A stretch of 64,000 bases of DNA, from positions 1,822,247-1,886,246 of the forward strand of contig JADCRB010000106.1 in NCBI GenBank assembly GCA_021464245.1, in the 5' to 3' direction. Below are positions 12,634-21,797 of this stretch, in pieces. Each line of letters opens with the position of its first letter. The first letter of the stretch is position 1. The notes under the pieces are model-generated. The model ran no database searches and was not told where the DNA came from. It saw nothing but the letters and a program-made list of their open reading frames with translations. The DNA comes from Carallia brachiata. Lineage: Eukaryota; Streptophyta; Magnoliopsida; Malpighiales; Rhizophoraceae. Position numbers and translations under genes: made by a program.

Positions 12634-13080
12634 ACTTACTTCCCAAATTTCCAAGGAGATCAACAGCAAGTCAGTGCATCGTGGGCTGGTTCCAAAGTAT
12701 GATGGTCCCTTCATAGTGGAGAAGAAAGTTGGCAATGTTGTATACAAGTTGCAATTTCGAAAAAGATTGAAGGTATATTCAACCTTCCATATGACCTTCT
12801 TGAAGCCCTTCTACGAGGAAGCATGCAATGAGCCTTCAAGGAAACAAGCCCGGCGTGCACCGCCTACAACCAGAACTGAGTTCCAGTGTGAAGCGGAGAG
12901 AATCCTGGACCACTAAACTGATGGGCAAAGTAAGAAGAACAGGCGGTTTGAGTTCTTGGTGAAGTGGAAGAATGCCCCAGACAGTGAGGTAAGATAGGAA
13001 AAAGATGTGACTCTATGGTAGTTTGGGAAGCAGGTGGAAGACTACCTTTCAACCCTACCAATGAGGATGTTGGCTTCAAC
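12634..13080 (+). pseudogene. Element B: integrase C-terminus and chromodomain, broken
   Basis: Plus-strand continuation of element B after the satellite. It starts inside the integrase C-terminal domain (KLTSQISKEINS in place of the family pattern KLTPQIWKK). It continues through HRGLVPKYDGPF and FLKPFYEEA to the chromodomain: ERILDH, then FEFLVKWKNAPDSE, then QVEDYLSTLP. Three in-frame stops are visible: TAA after LDH at about 12914, and TAG at Trp positions at about 12995 and 13019. The two TAGs are TGG-to-TAG changes, a G-to-A decay. The frame reads on through the polypurine tract into the LTR, which is a known layout in some chromoviruses. Confidence 0.88.
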
Positions 13081-13094
13081 AAGTGGGGGTGGTT
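13081..13094 (+). promoter_or_regulatory. Polypurine tract of element B
   Basis: AAGTGGGGGTGGTT sits immediately before the TG of the LTR at 13095. It is the expected primer for plus-strand DNA synthesis and fixes the following LTR as a 3' LTR. The same tract precedes the LTRs at 2701 and 27487 on the minus strand. Confidence 0.88.
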
Positions 13095-13961
13095 TGTTAA
13101 TCCCTTGAACACTTAGCATGCTGGAGTTAGTGGCACCTTGCACCAATTCTTAGCATTGGATTTTGGAGTGGCTGGGCACTCCTTGAGGTAAGATGAAAGC
13201 TGAGAGGGTTAGCATAGGCAACAGCCTACATGTGGGTCCCAGTGTGGACCAAAGTTGGGGCTGTACAAAATATGCTAGGCTACATGTTTGTGGCCTCCAT
13301 CAGATGGGCTATGGGCTTAGGCTAAGAAGCCCAAAACATAAGACTAGGTCTTGGCCAAGTCTGCATGGCATTGCATGGCACTACATGGCATCGACTCTCG
13401 TATGACAAGTAGAACATGGGGACATGTGAGGTGGCTTAATCCAGTAGGCCGAGCACTGGGATAATGCTCATCCGATCACACATCTCTATGGATTGTGGGT
13501 AGATAAGGCTTATCGAGATCAAGTGATGGATGATCGTGGGAGATAAGGCTTATCAAGATCAAGTCATAGATAAGACCATGGGAAGATGAGGATGATCAGC
13601 CATGATAGAGATCGTGGGGAGATAATGTTTATCTCGAAGTCCTTGATAGCTAGGGGTGTCAGCTATAGATAGACCCTATGGTTTTGTCATTTCTACTCAG
13701 TAAGAGAGAAATCATTGAGCGAGAAAGAGTGAAACACTGTCGAGAGTTCAGTGGCTGTTCCTTTGTATTACTTTAAGTTAAAGTAATAAGGGTTGGGAAA
13801 GGTTCCCGTATATGCTCTTGCGTCTCTTTTGAGTGTGTGAGTTGTGTGCCTACTTACAAAGTTCCATTGTGAAATCCTTGTGTGTGCAGTTGGCTGAGAC
13901 TAAGTGTGACTTAGTGCCATCATAAGGCAAATTTTTGAGTGAGAAAATCAGCCTTGTGACA
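13095..13961 (+). mobile_element. LTR 2 (plus), 867 bp, 3' LTR of element B
   Basis: Begins TGTTAATCCC and ends GCCTTGTGACA. The U3-like part holds repeated GATAAG/CTTATC words (13508-13640), including GATAAGGCTTATC. A GTAATAAGG polyadenylation-like zone is near 13785. The CA end is followed without any gap by CCTAC of 18S rRNA (13962), so this is a true outer terminus. The length matches LTR 4 (868 bp). Confidence 0.92.
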
Positions 13962-13966
13962 CCTAC
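13962..13966 (+). other. Target-site duplication CCTAC (18S rDNA), 3' side of element B
   Basis: The five bases CCTAC directly follow the LTR CA end and are also the first bases of the 18S piece that continues CATAGTGG. On the minus strand at 25682-25686 the 18S 5' piece ends in the same CCTAC directly before an LTR TG. Five bases is the usual Ty3/gypsy target duplication length. Confidence 0.8.
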
Positions 13967-14514
13967 CATAGTGGCGACAAGTAACTAGAATTAGGGTTCA
14001 ATTTTAGAGAGGGAGCGTGAGAAACGGCTACCACATTCAAGGAAGGTAGTAGGCATGCAAATTATCCAATCCTGACACGGGGAGGTACTGACAATAAATA
14101 ACAATACCGAGCTCTAGTAATTGGAAGGAGTACAATCTAAATCCCTTAACGAGGATCCATTGGAGGGCAAGTCTAGTGCCAGCAGCCGCGGTAATTCCTA
14201 CTCCAATAGCATATATTTAAGTTGTTGCAGTTAAAAAGCTCGTAATTGGACCTTGGGATGGGTCAATCGATCTGTCTTTTGGTGTGCACCTTTCACCTCG
14301 TCCCTTCTATCGATGATGCACTTCTGGCCTCAATTGGCTTAGTTGTGCCTCCGGTGCTGTAACTTTGAAGAAATTAGAGTGCTCAAAGCAAGCTTATGCT
14401 CTGGATACATTAGCATGGGATAACATCATAGGATTTTGATCCTATTGTTTTGGCCTTCAAGATCAGAGTAATGATTCTCAGGGACAATCGGGGGCATTCG
14501 TATTTTATAGTCAG

Positions 14515-14545
<31 letters not shown>

Positions 14546-14553
14546 AAAATGCA

Positions 14554-14589
<36 letters not shown>

Positions 14590-15235
14590 TGACAGTTGGG
14601 GGGTCAAAGATGATCAAATACCATTATAGTCTCATCCATAAACGATGCCAACTAGGGATTGGTAGAACTTGCTTTTAGGACACCACCAGTGCCTTATGAG
14701 AAATCAAAGTCTTTGGGTTCCGAGGGGAGTATGGTCGCAAGGCTGTAACTTAGAGGAATTGATGGAAGGGCACCACTAGGAGTGGAGCCTGTAGCTTAAT
14801 TTGACTCAACACGGGGAAACTTACTAGGTCCAGACATAGTAAGGATTGACAGATTGAGAGCTCTTTCTTGATTCTATGGGTGGTGGGGCATGGCCGTTCT
14901 TAGTTGGTGGAGCGGTTTTTCTGGTTAATTCCTTTAATGAACAAGACCTCAGCCTACTAACTATCTATGAAGAGGTAATCCTCAGTGGCCAACTTCTTAG
15001 AGGGACTGTGGCTTTCTATGATGCCCTTAGATTTTCTAAGCTGCCTGAGTGCTACACTGATGTATTCAATTGGTCCATAGCCTTGGCCGATAGGCCTGGG
15101 TAATCTTTGAAATTTCTTCATGATGGGGATAGATTATTACAATTGTTGCTCTTCATTGAGGAATTCCTAGTAAGTGTGAGATATAAGCTCGTGTTGACTA
15201 CATCCCTGCCCTTTGCGCACACTACCCGTCGCCCA
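13962..15235 (+). rRNA. 18S rRNA pseudogene fragment (from nt ~346 to near the 3' end)
   Basis: Plus-strand small-subunit rRNA, recognisable from GAGAAACGGCTACCACAT, CCTGACACGGGGAGGTA, GTGCCAGCAGCCGCGGTAAT, GTTAAAAAGCTCGTA, AGGTGAAATTCTTGGAT, TTTGACTCAACACGGGGAAA and, at the end, CCCTGCCCTTTGCGCAC plus CCCGTCGCC. It lacks the first ~346 nt, and its left edge is the retrotransposon insertion point. It carries many transitions that remove CpG (for example GTAGTTGG to GTAATTGG) and a deletion of about 35 nt near 15025. It ends in helix-44-side sequence and is then replaced by minus-strand pol at about 15240. Such a copy cannot give a functional rRNA. Confidence 0.93.
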
Positions 15236-15242
15236 TCCTTAC

Positions 15243-17100
15243 CCACATGAAATCATACTCAAACAAGAACTCCTACCACTGATGTTATCATGCAAAAAGC
15301 TTTTTCTGAGTGTGAAAGAATGTGTTTGCCACATTGTCGGTCTGAACCACGAAGCTGGTACCTAGCAATTACACCCTCCAAGTGCAAAGACAATGCACCA
15401 CTACAAGCATTTCCTTCTTGTGATCCAAGTACTAATGCTCTGCTTTATTGAGTTTCTAGCTCTCATAGGCAATAGGGTGGTCTTCTTTATTGAGTTTCTG
15501 GCTCTCATAGGCAATAGGGTGGTCTTCTTTATTGAGTTTCTAGCTCTCATAGGCAATAGGGTGGTCTTCTTGCACCAACACCCCTCCAATGGCTTTTTCT
15601 GGGATGTCAATCAGTACAAAAAAAGGCAACTCAAAGTCTGGCAGCCTCAGGACCAACTCCGTGGACACTGTGGTGCTAACAATCTGTGGTCCACCTCTAT
15701 GGTCTACCCTTTTTAGCAAGTCTATTGATGGGGCCATCTTTTTGGAGTAACCCTGCACGAACTTCCTGTAGTAGTTAGACAAGCCAAGAAAAGACCTCAA
15801 CCCAGACACTTTTGTAGGGGGTTACCACTCCACTATTGCTCGGACTTTTCTCTGATCCATTTTTACGTGCCCTTGACTTGCCCTATACCCCAAGAATAAT
15901 CTGTCACTGAGCAAACTCACACTTTTTTTTCTTTACATATAATTGGTGCTCTCTCAACCTAGACAACACCAACCTCAGGTGGGACAAGTGATCCTCTAGG
16001 GACTCACTATATACAATAATATCATCAAGACAAATGACCACAAAATGATCGATAAAGTCATGAAATACATGATTCATCAAATTACAAAAAGTAGCAGGGG
16101 CATTAGCCAACCGAATGACATCACTAGGAATTTGTAAGAGCTATAGCAAGTGATGCATGTCATTTTCCCTTCATCTCCTTCAGTAATTCTGACCTGCTAA
16201 TATCCAGACCGCATATCCAGCTTGGTGAAATATGAGGCTCTGGCCAGTCTATCGAACAAGTCAGCAATCAATGGAATAGAATACTTGTTCTTCACTGTTA
16301 CTTTGTTTAATGCCCTGTAATCTACACACATCTGTAGGGAGCCATCGTGTTTCTTCTAAAACAATACTAGGGCACCATATGGCTCTTTGGAGGGCTGAAT
16401 TAGGCGTACATCCAGCAACTCCGTCAACTGCTTCCTTAGTTCTGCTAACTCTAGCAGACTCATGCGGTATGGAGCTTGTGCTGGTGGTTTGGAACCAGGC
16501 ACGAATTGATCTTGTGGTCAGTGGCACACCTCAGGAGAAGACACTTGGGGAGTTCGAGAGGCATCACATCATTGAACTCACCCAACAGATCTGCACTATT
16601 AGGCACCTCCGCAACAACGCCTTCTTTGATCTCCATCAAAGCTACAAGGTAGGTGACTGCTCCCTTCTTCAGACCACACTCCACCTTCATAGCTAATAGC
16701 ATACTACCCGACTTCCCACCAATACTGGAAGAGGGAGTGAATATTTCAGAAACATAACATGGATGATCCTCATGCATGCTCATGAGACCACCCGAGTGAG
16801 CCAACAGAGCAACTTTTGCACTCACAAAGAAATCAACTCCAGTATTATATCAAAATCATCTAAAGGCACCACAGTGAAGTTAAGTTTACCAAACCAAGTA
16901 CCAATAGTTACCTCCACACCTAATGCCATGCCAAGCACCTCCCGAGCTGCTAAGTTGACTGCCTTCATTCGACTTCTAGTTTTGGTGACTTTTAGACCCA
17001 ATGACTCCACCATCCTCTTAGCAACGAAGTTGTGGGTAGCACCCGTGTCATCCATCGCCATCAACTCCTTATTACTGAGCCCAATCTTCACATACATCAG
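15243..17100 (-). pseudogene. Element C: pol remnant (protease, RT, RNase H), frameshifted
   Basis: Minus-strand pol. The protease (about 16830-17097) has an intact active site DTGATHNFVA, but DIILG is altered to DIILE by a frame change near 16840. The RT palm is at about 15904-16260, with [21 protein letters not shown] and a catalytic box CLDD instead of YLDD. The RT thumb and RNase H start are at about 15570-15810, with [14 protein letters not shown] and [17 protein letters not shown]. Within RNase H a 42-bp unit is repeated three times. Frameshifts and stops are frequent. The 3' part (rest of RNase H, integrase, LTR) is missing and is replaced by 18S sequence at about 15240. Confidence 0.88.
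15445..15570 (-). repeat. Three tandem copies of a 42-bp unit inside the RNase H remnant
   Basis: Units at 15445-15486, 15487-15528 and 15529-15570 are almost identical; I see one A/G difference in the middle unit. Because 42 is a multiple of three, the frame is kept. On the minus strand each unit encodes [14 protein letters not shown], inserted after HPIAYES. The other element with this region (E, about 29270) does not carry it. Confidence 0.93.
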
Positions 17101-18190
17101 GCCGAATTATGGGGCATGTCCAGCTTGCACAGCACTCACCAACTAAAGAGGATTGACCTGAGAGACGCCAACATCATCGAGATGCTGCTTCTGCCACTCT
17201 CCTCAGCAACTATGGCACTTAACTTCTCCCTCTTTGGACACTCTTTCGCCTTGCGTGGTCCATTATAGATGAAACAACCAAAGTTAGACTTGCCTTTATC
17301 TTGTTCTTGGTAGACGACTGTGCCTTTATCCTTGCCATTGTACTTACCCTTCTTGCCCTCCTTCTTTTTGGCCTTATCCTTGGGCTGCTTCCCAGCATCT
17401 AAATCAGAGGACTTGTTGATCCAAAAATCAACTAAACCATTAGCCGCAACCATTGCAGAATGTAGGTCCTTCACACCTTGCCTTCTAAGCTCGAGTTGAG
17501 CCTAGGGTTGTAGACTGGAAAGGAAGTTGAAAAGCTTGTCCTCATCCGACATATTCTGGATGTCAAGCATCAAGGAACTGAATTCCTTCACATAGTCATG
17601 TACTGTGCCATTTTGCTTCAACTTCTTCAGGGACTCCCTCGCAACCCATGACGTATTACAAGGCAAAAACTGGTCCTTCAACTCCTTTTTAGGCTCTCCC
17701 ACATCTCGATCTTAGACTTGCCTGCACTTCCATTGTCATCCAACTGAGTCTGCCACCACAGCTTGGTGTCCTTGGCTAGATGCACACTAGTCAGATTGAC
17801 CTTCTTGTCATCTAGCACTCAGCACTGACCTTGAAATACTGTTCCATGTCTCATAGGAAATTCTTAATCTGTGGCATCCCTTGCTTCCTTGAAGGCTTTA
17901 AGCTCCAGCACCTTCATCTTGGTCGAGCCAACCATAACATCTCTGCCTGGTTGAGAGGCTACAGCCTTCTTGAGGATGGCTATTTCTACTACCATCTCAT
18001 CAAGCCAAAAAGCTGTGTTTGAAGAGGCCACCACCTCATGTTGTGACTGCCGATCGATTATATACTTCTCATGGAGCGCCAAAGTTTAGAACATGGTGAA
18101 ATTTGGATCCTCTGAAAGATCGCCAAGTATCTCAAAAAGCTTGGCTATGCAGACACGAACTGCATCAAGACCCAAACCACCTGCCATTAG
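17101..18190 (-). pseudogene. Element C: gag, broken
   Basis: Minus-strand gag in several frames. The N-terminal coiled part is at about 17880-18190, with YIIDRQSQHEVVASSNTAFW. The capsid part is at about 17500-17860, with ESLKKELKDQFLPCNTSWVA and SLMLDIQNMSDEDKLFNF. The Lys-rich linker and a knuckle in which the second Cys-region motif reads CFIYNGPRKAKEC are at about 17250-17290. That changes the second Cys to Tyr and the His to Arg, so the zinc site is destroyed as well as the frame. It lies directly downstream of LTR 3. Confidence 0.85.
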
Positions 18191-18213
18191 TCAAACCTTT
18201 ATCCTCTGATAGC

Positions 18214-19044
18214 TATCACAGTGCTAAATTTCTCACTCGAATTTTTGCCTTGTGATGGCACTAAGTCGCACTTAGTCTCAGCCAATCACACACACAAGGA
18301 TTATACAGTGGAACTTTATAACAAGCACACAACTCGCACACTCAAAAGAAACAGAAGAGCATACAAGAACCTTTCCCAACCTTTATTACTTTTGCTCAAA
18401 GTAATACAAAGGAACAAATCACTGAACTCTCGATAGTGTTTCACTCTTTCTCTACAAGTGATTTCTCTCTCACTAAGTACAATTGACAACCCATAAGGTT
18501 TGACATCCCAACTATATAGGGCTTGGAGATAAACGTTATCTCCCCACCATCTCTATCATGGCTGATAATCTTCCCACGACTTATCCACGACTCGATCTTG
18601 ATTAGCCTTATCTCCCACGATCATCCATCACTTGATCTCAATAAAACCTTATCTACCCACGATCCTTAGCCATGCATGATCTAATGAGCATTATCACGAT
18701 GCTCTGCCAACAAGATAGAGCCATACTCGCACGTCCCCACGTTCCACACGTCACAAGAGACTCGGTGCCATGTAGTGCCATGCAATGCCATGCAGACTTG
18801 GCCAAGACTCATTCTTGTGTTTTTGGGCCTCTTGGCCCATGCCCATGACCCATTGGATGGAGCCCACGAATCTGTAGCCCAATCCATGCCTTGGTCCACC
18901 TTGGGACCCACACGTAGGCCCGTGCCTACGCTGAACCCTCTCAGCTTTCACCTTGCCTCAAGAAGTGCCAGCCCCCCAAAGTCCAATGCTGGGAATGGGA
19001 AGGTGCCACCAACTCTAGCATGCTAAGTGTCCAAGGGACTAGCA
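18214..19044 (-). mobile_element. LTR 3 (minus), ~831 bp, 5' LTR of element C
   Basis: On the minus strand it begins TGCTAGTCCC and ends GCACTGTGATA, decayed forms of the family ends TGTTAG and TGTGACA. A weak primer binding site and gag lie inside it. Its outer TG end at 19044 directly abuts CCTACC of 18S at 19045. Here the LTR and the 18S piece are in opposite orientations, unlike LTR 2 and LTR 4. GATAAG-type words are present at about 18540-18660. Confidence 0.9.
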
Positions 19045-19049
19045 CCTAC
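19045..19049 (+). other. 18S target word CCTAC abutting LTR 3 (opposite orientation)
   Basis: CCTAC followed by CGTGGTGG of 18S starts at the first base after the LTR terminus. It is the same 18S nucleotide as at 13962. Because integrase cuts both strands at a fixed stagger, an insertion at this site in the reverse orientation would leave exactly this flank. The partner flank is not in the window. Confidence 0.75.
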
Positions 19050-19785
19050 CGTGGTGGTAACGGGTAACGGAGAATTAGTGTTCGATTCTAGAGAGGAGGT
19101 GCACAAATTACCCCATCCTGACACGAGGAGGTGGTGACAATAAATAACAATATTGAGCTCTTGCGAGTCTGGTAATTGGAATGAATACAATCTAAATCCT
19201 TTAACGAAGATCGGTTGGAGGTCAGGCCTGGTGCCAGCCGCCATGGTAATTCCAGTTCCAATAGCGTCTATTTAAGTTGTTGCAATTAAAAAGCTCGTAG
19301 TTGGACCTTGGGATGAGTTGATCAGTCTGCCTTTGGTGTGCACCTTTCGCCTCATCCCTTCTATCGGCGGTGAGCTCTAGGCCTTAATTGGCCGGGTCAT
19401 GCCTCCAGTGCTGTTACTTTGAAGAAAATAGAGTGCTCAAAGCAAGCCTATGCTTTTGATACGTTAGTATGCGATAACATCACAGGATTTTGATCCTATT
19501 GTGTTGGCCTTTGGGATCAGAGTAATGATTAACAGTGACAGTTGTGGGCATTCGTATTTCAAAGTCAGAGGTGAAATTCATGGATTTATGAAAGACAATC
19601 AACTGCAAAAGCGTTTGCCAAGGATTTTTTATTAATCACGAACGAAGTTTGGGGGCTCAAAAATGATCAATACCCATCTGAGTCTCAACCATAAGTGATG
19701 CTGACCAAGGATCGGTAGAAGTTGCTTTTAGGACACTGCTGGCACCTTATGAGAAATCAAAGTCTCTTGGTTTCGGGGGGAGTAT
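19045..19785 (+). rRNA. 18S rRNA pseudogene fragment (nt ~346 to ~1.1 kb of the gene)
   Basis: Plus-strand 18S with AACGGAGAATTAG, TCCTGACACGAGGAGG, AATAAATAACAATA, TTAAAAAGCTCGTAGTTGGA, TCAGAGGTGAAATTC and GGGGGGAGTATGGTCGCAAGG. About 45 nt are missing near 19095, after GAGAGGAGG. The universally conserved GCAGCCGCGGTAA is altered to GCCGCCATGGTAA. After the CGCAAGG element it jumps directly to 25S sequence. It is a decayed, non-functional copy. Confidence 0.9.
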
Positions 19786-19830
19786 GGTCGCAAGGTTAGT
19801 TTAGACCAACTAAACTGGGTCTCTGGGTCT
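19786..19830 (+). other. Filler sequence at the 18S/25S fusion
   Basis: Between the 18S and 25S pieces lies TTAGTTTAGACCAACTAAAC followed by a twice-repeated CTGGGTCT. It resembles short duplicated scraps of the adjoining 25S words CTGGGTTTAGACC and TTAGTTT. Such filler is typical of error-prone end joining with template slippage. Confidence 0.55.
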
Positions 19831-20272
19831 CTGGGTTTAGACCGTCATGAGACAGGTTAGTTTTTCCCTACTGATGACGGCGTCGCAATAGTAATCGAAC
19901 CTAGTACGAGAGGAACCGTTGATTTGGACAATTGGTCATCGCGCTTGGTTGAAAAGCCAGTGGCGCGAAGCTACCGTGCACTAGATTATGATTGAACGCC
20001 TCTAAGTCAAAATCCGGGCTAAAAGCGACGCGTGCGCCTGTCGTTCGATTGCCGACCAACAGTAGGGGCCCTACGGTCCCCAAAGGCATGTGTCGTTGGC
20101 CAACCACCTGCAACGGACGAGTTGCGGTTGCCGCCTTGAATTACAATTTCGACCGATCGATGGGTAGAATCCTTTACAGACGACTTAAATACGTAACAAG
20201 GTATTGTAAGTGGCAGAGTAACCTTGCTGCCACGATCCACTGAGATTCAGCCCTTTGTCGCTTCGATTCGTC
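19831..20272 (+). rRNA. 25S rRNA 3'-terminal fragment
   Basis: Plus-strand large-subunit rRNA 3' end: GTTTAGACCGTCATGAGACA, the sarcin-ricin loop word AGTACGAGAGGAACCG, then CGCGCTTGGTTGAAAAGCC, ATTGAACGCCTCTAAGTC, and finally CTGCCACGATCCACTGAG and CAGCCCTTTGTCGC. About 440 nt survive, better preserved than the 18S piece. The mature end falls near CGATTCGTC at 20272, followed by C-rich spacer. 5.8S, ITS1, ITS2 and the first ~2.9 kb of 25S are absent. Confidence 0.93.
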
Positions 20273-20530
20273 GCACCCTCTCCCCTCAAATCACTTTTCC
20301 AACTTTTCTTGAGCCGGTTGGGGAGGCTAGCGTGCGGGCTTGGAAATCCCCAAGTTGACCCCCGCACAAGAAGCTGGATAGTTACGTAGTGTGTTCGGAG
20401 AGGCCGGCAATGAGGAACCCCCGGCAACATGCTTGCACCCGGCACCGGCGAGATTAGGTACTGGACCCTCGTGCAAAGAGCCCGATAGAGCTGTTGGCAC
20501 ATTGCACGGGCTCGTAGAGTGGGCAAGGAC
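20273..20530 (+). other. rDNA intergenic spacer, 25S-proximal unique part
   Basis: Directly downstream of the 25S end. It starts with a pyrimidine-rich run (CACCCTCTCCCCTC, then TTTTCCAACTTTTCTTG), as is common where plant 25S transcripts terminate, and continues as unique GC-richer sequence. No gene is seen. The assignment rests on position next to the 25S end. Confidence 0.75.
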
Positions 20531-21130
20531 GCAGACATGGGCTGGGCATAAGCAAGGTGATGGGAAAATCGGCTAAGGCATTGGCCACCGAAGAAGGCTC
20601 GAAAACAGCCAATGAACGGATTGTTGGCAACTTGCACCAACACCAACTCGTTGAATGGGCATGGACGCGGAAATGGGCTGGGCATAAGTAAGGTGATGGG
20701 AAAATCGGCTAAGGCATTGGCCACCGAAGAAGGCTCGAAAACGGGCAATGAATGGACTGTTGGCAACTTGCACCAACACCAACTCGTTGAATGGGCATGT
20801 GCTGGCCATGTCAACAAGCCAGGCGATGGGAAAATCGGTCGGGGCATGAAACTGACCAAGGAATGGATTGTTGGCACCTCGGATTGGCTCTCATTGAATG
20901 GGCGTGGACATGGGCTGGGCATGTCCATGAGCAAGGTTATAGGAAAATTGGTTAAGGCATTGGCCACTGAAGAAGGCTTGAAAACGGCCAAGGAATGGTT
21001 GTTGGCAACTTGCACCAAATCGCTGAATGGGCATGTGCTGGGGATATCAGCAAGCAAGGTCATAGGAAAATCGGGCACGATGTGAAAATGGCTAAGGAAT
21101 GGATTGCTGGCACCCAGCACCAACTAGTCT
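20531..21130 (+). repeat. IGS subrepeats, ~113-136 bp, about five units
   Basis: The run GGTGATGGGAAAATCGGCTA and its variants recur at 20556, 20692, 20822, 20935 and 21058 (spacings 136, 130, 113 and 123 bp). Between them the words AAGGCATTGGCCAC, GAAGAAGGCTCGAAAAC, TGTTGGCAACTTGCACC and GTTGAATGGGCATG repeat in order. Subrepeats of this size are typical of plant rDNA spacers. An open minus-strand frame across them (20185-21123) is a by-product of the repetition and not a gene. Confidence 0.85.
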
Positions 21131-21797
21131 GCCCAGCAACTACGCGCTGGGGGGAGCAGGTAGGGCGAGCAGAGCGCGCAGAGCGGGTTGGGGGCAACAA
21201 TGCACGTGCGCCGCAGCGGGCCGCTCGTATGTCTAGCAGCACTCGCATTGACCTTCTCGTCAGGCCAGCAGTGGGCTAGGGGCAGCAGCGGGTTGGGGGC
21301 AGCAGCGTGCTACGGTGAGCAGCCTGCGTGCATGGAGTGCTACTCGTGGGGCCTGCAGTTCGGTGGGGGCAGCAACGCACGCGGAGGGAGCTGGGGGCAG
21401 CAGTGCGCTGGGCGTCGGGCTGCTGCGGGCATGAGAAGTCCTCCCAGCGTGCGCGCAGTGCGTTTGACGTCGGGCTGCATCGGCCGGTGGGAGCGCGCGC
21501 TTGTTGTCGGGCTGCCACTGGCGGGAGCAGCTATCTAAGCGCGCTGTGCGTCGGGCTACCACGGGCGGGAGCAGTACTCCCACGGCACTTAGCGTTAGGC
21601 TGCCGCGGGTGGGAGCAGTCCGCCCAGTGCGCGCCCAGCGTGCTTGGAGTTGAGCTGCCGCGGGCACTGGCAGTTCTTCCAACGCGTGCCCAGCGAGCTT
21701 GGAGTCGCGCTGCCATGGGCGCGATCTGTCCTGCCAGCGCGCACGCACGATCTGCTCCCTTCTGCTACCGGCGCGCGGCGCATGCTGTTATGAGTCA
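21131..21797 (+). repeat. GC-rich IGS repeats next to satellite block 2
   Basis: Very GC-rich sequence in an AT-rich window, built from short degenerate units: GGGGGCAGCAGCG near the start, then GTCGGGCTGCCGCGGGCGGGA, split by GCGCGCCCAGCGTGC, later on. The same words occur on the minus strand at 26216-26548, upstream of an 18S 5' end, so both belong to the rDNA spacer. The block stops at about 21797, where reverse-oriented satellite begins. No gene is seen. Confidence 0.75.

Noticed and set aside
13962..15235. Functional 18S rRNA gene
   Set aside because: It lacks the first ~346 nt and the 3' end, and carries deletions and many changes at invariant positions.
15393..15716. Plus-strand protein with three repeats of [14 protein letters not shown]
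   Set aside because: It is the opposite strand of the 42-bp triplication in the RNase H remnant of element C.
20185..21123. 312-codon minus-strand frame in the rDNA spacer
   Set aside because: It lies across the 113-136 bp spacer subrepeats and part of the 25S 3' end. The protein is just the translated subrepeat.
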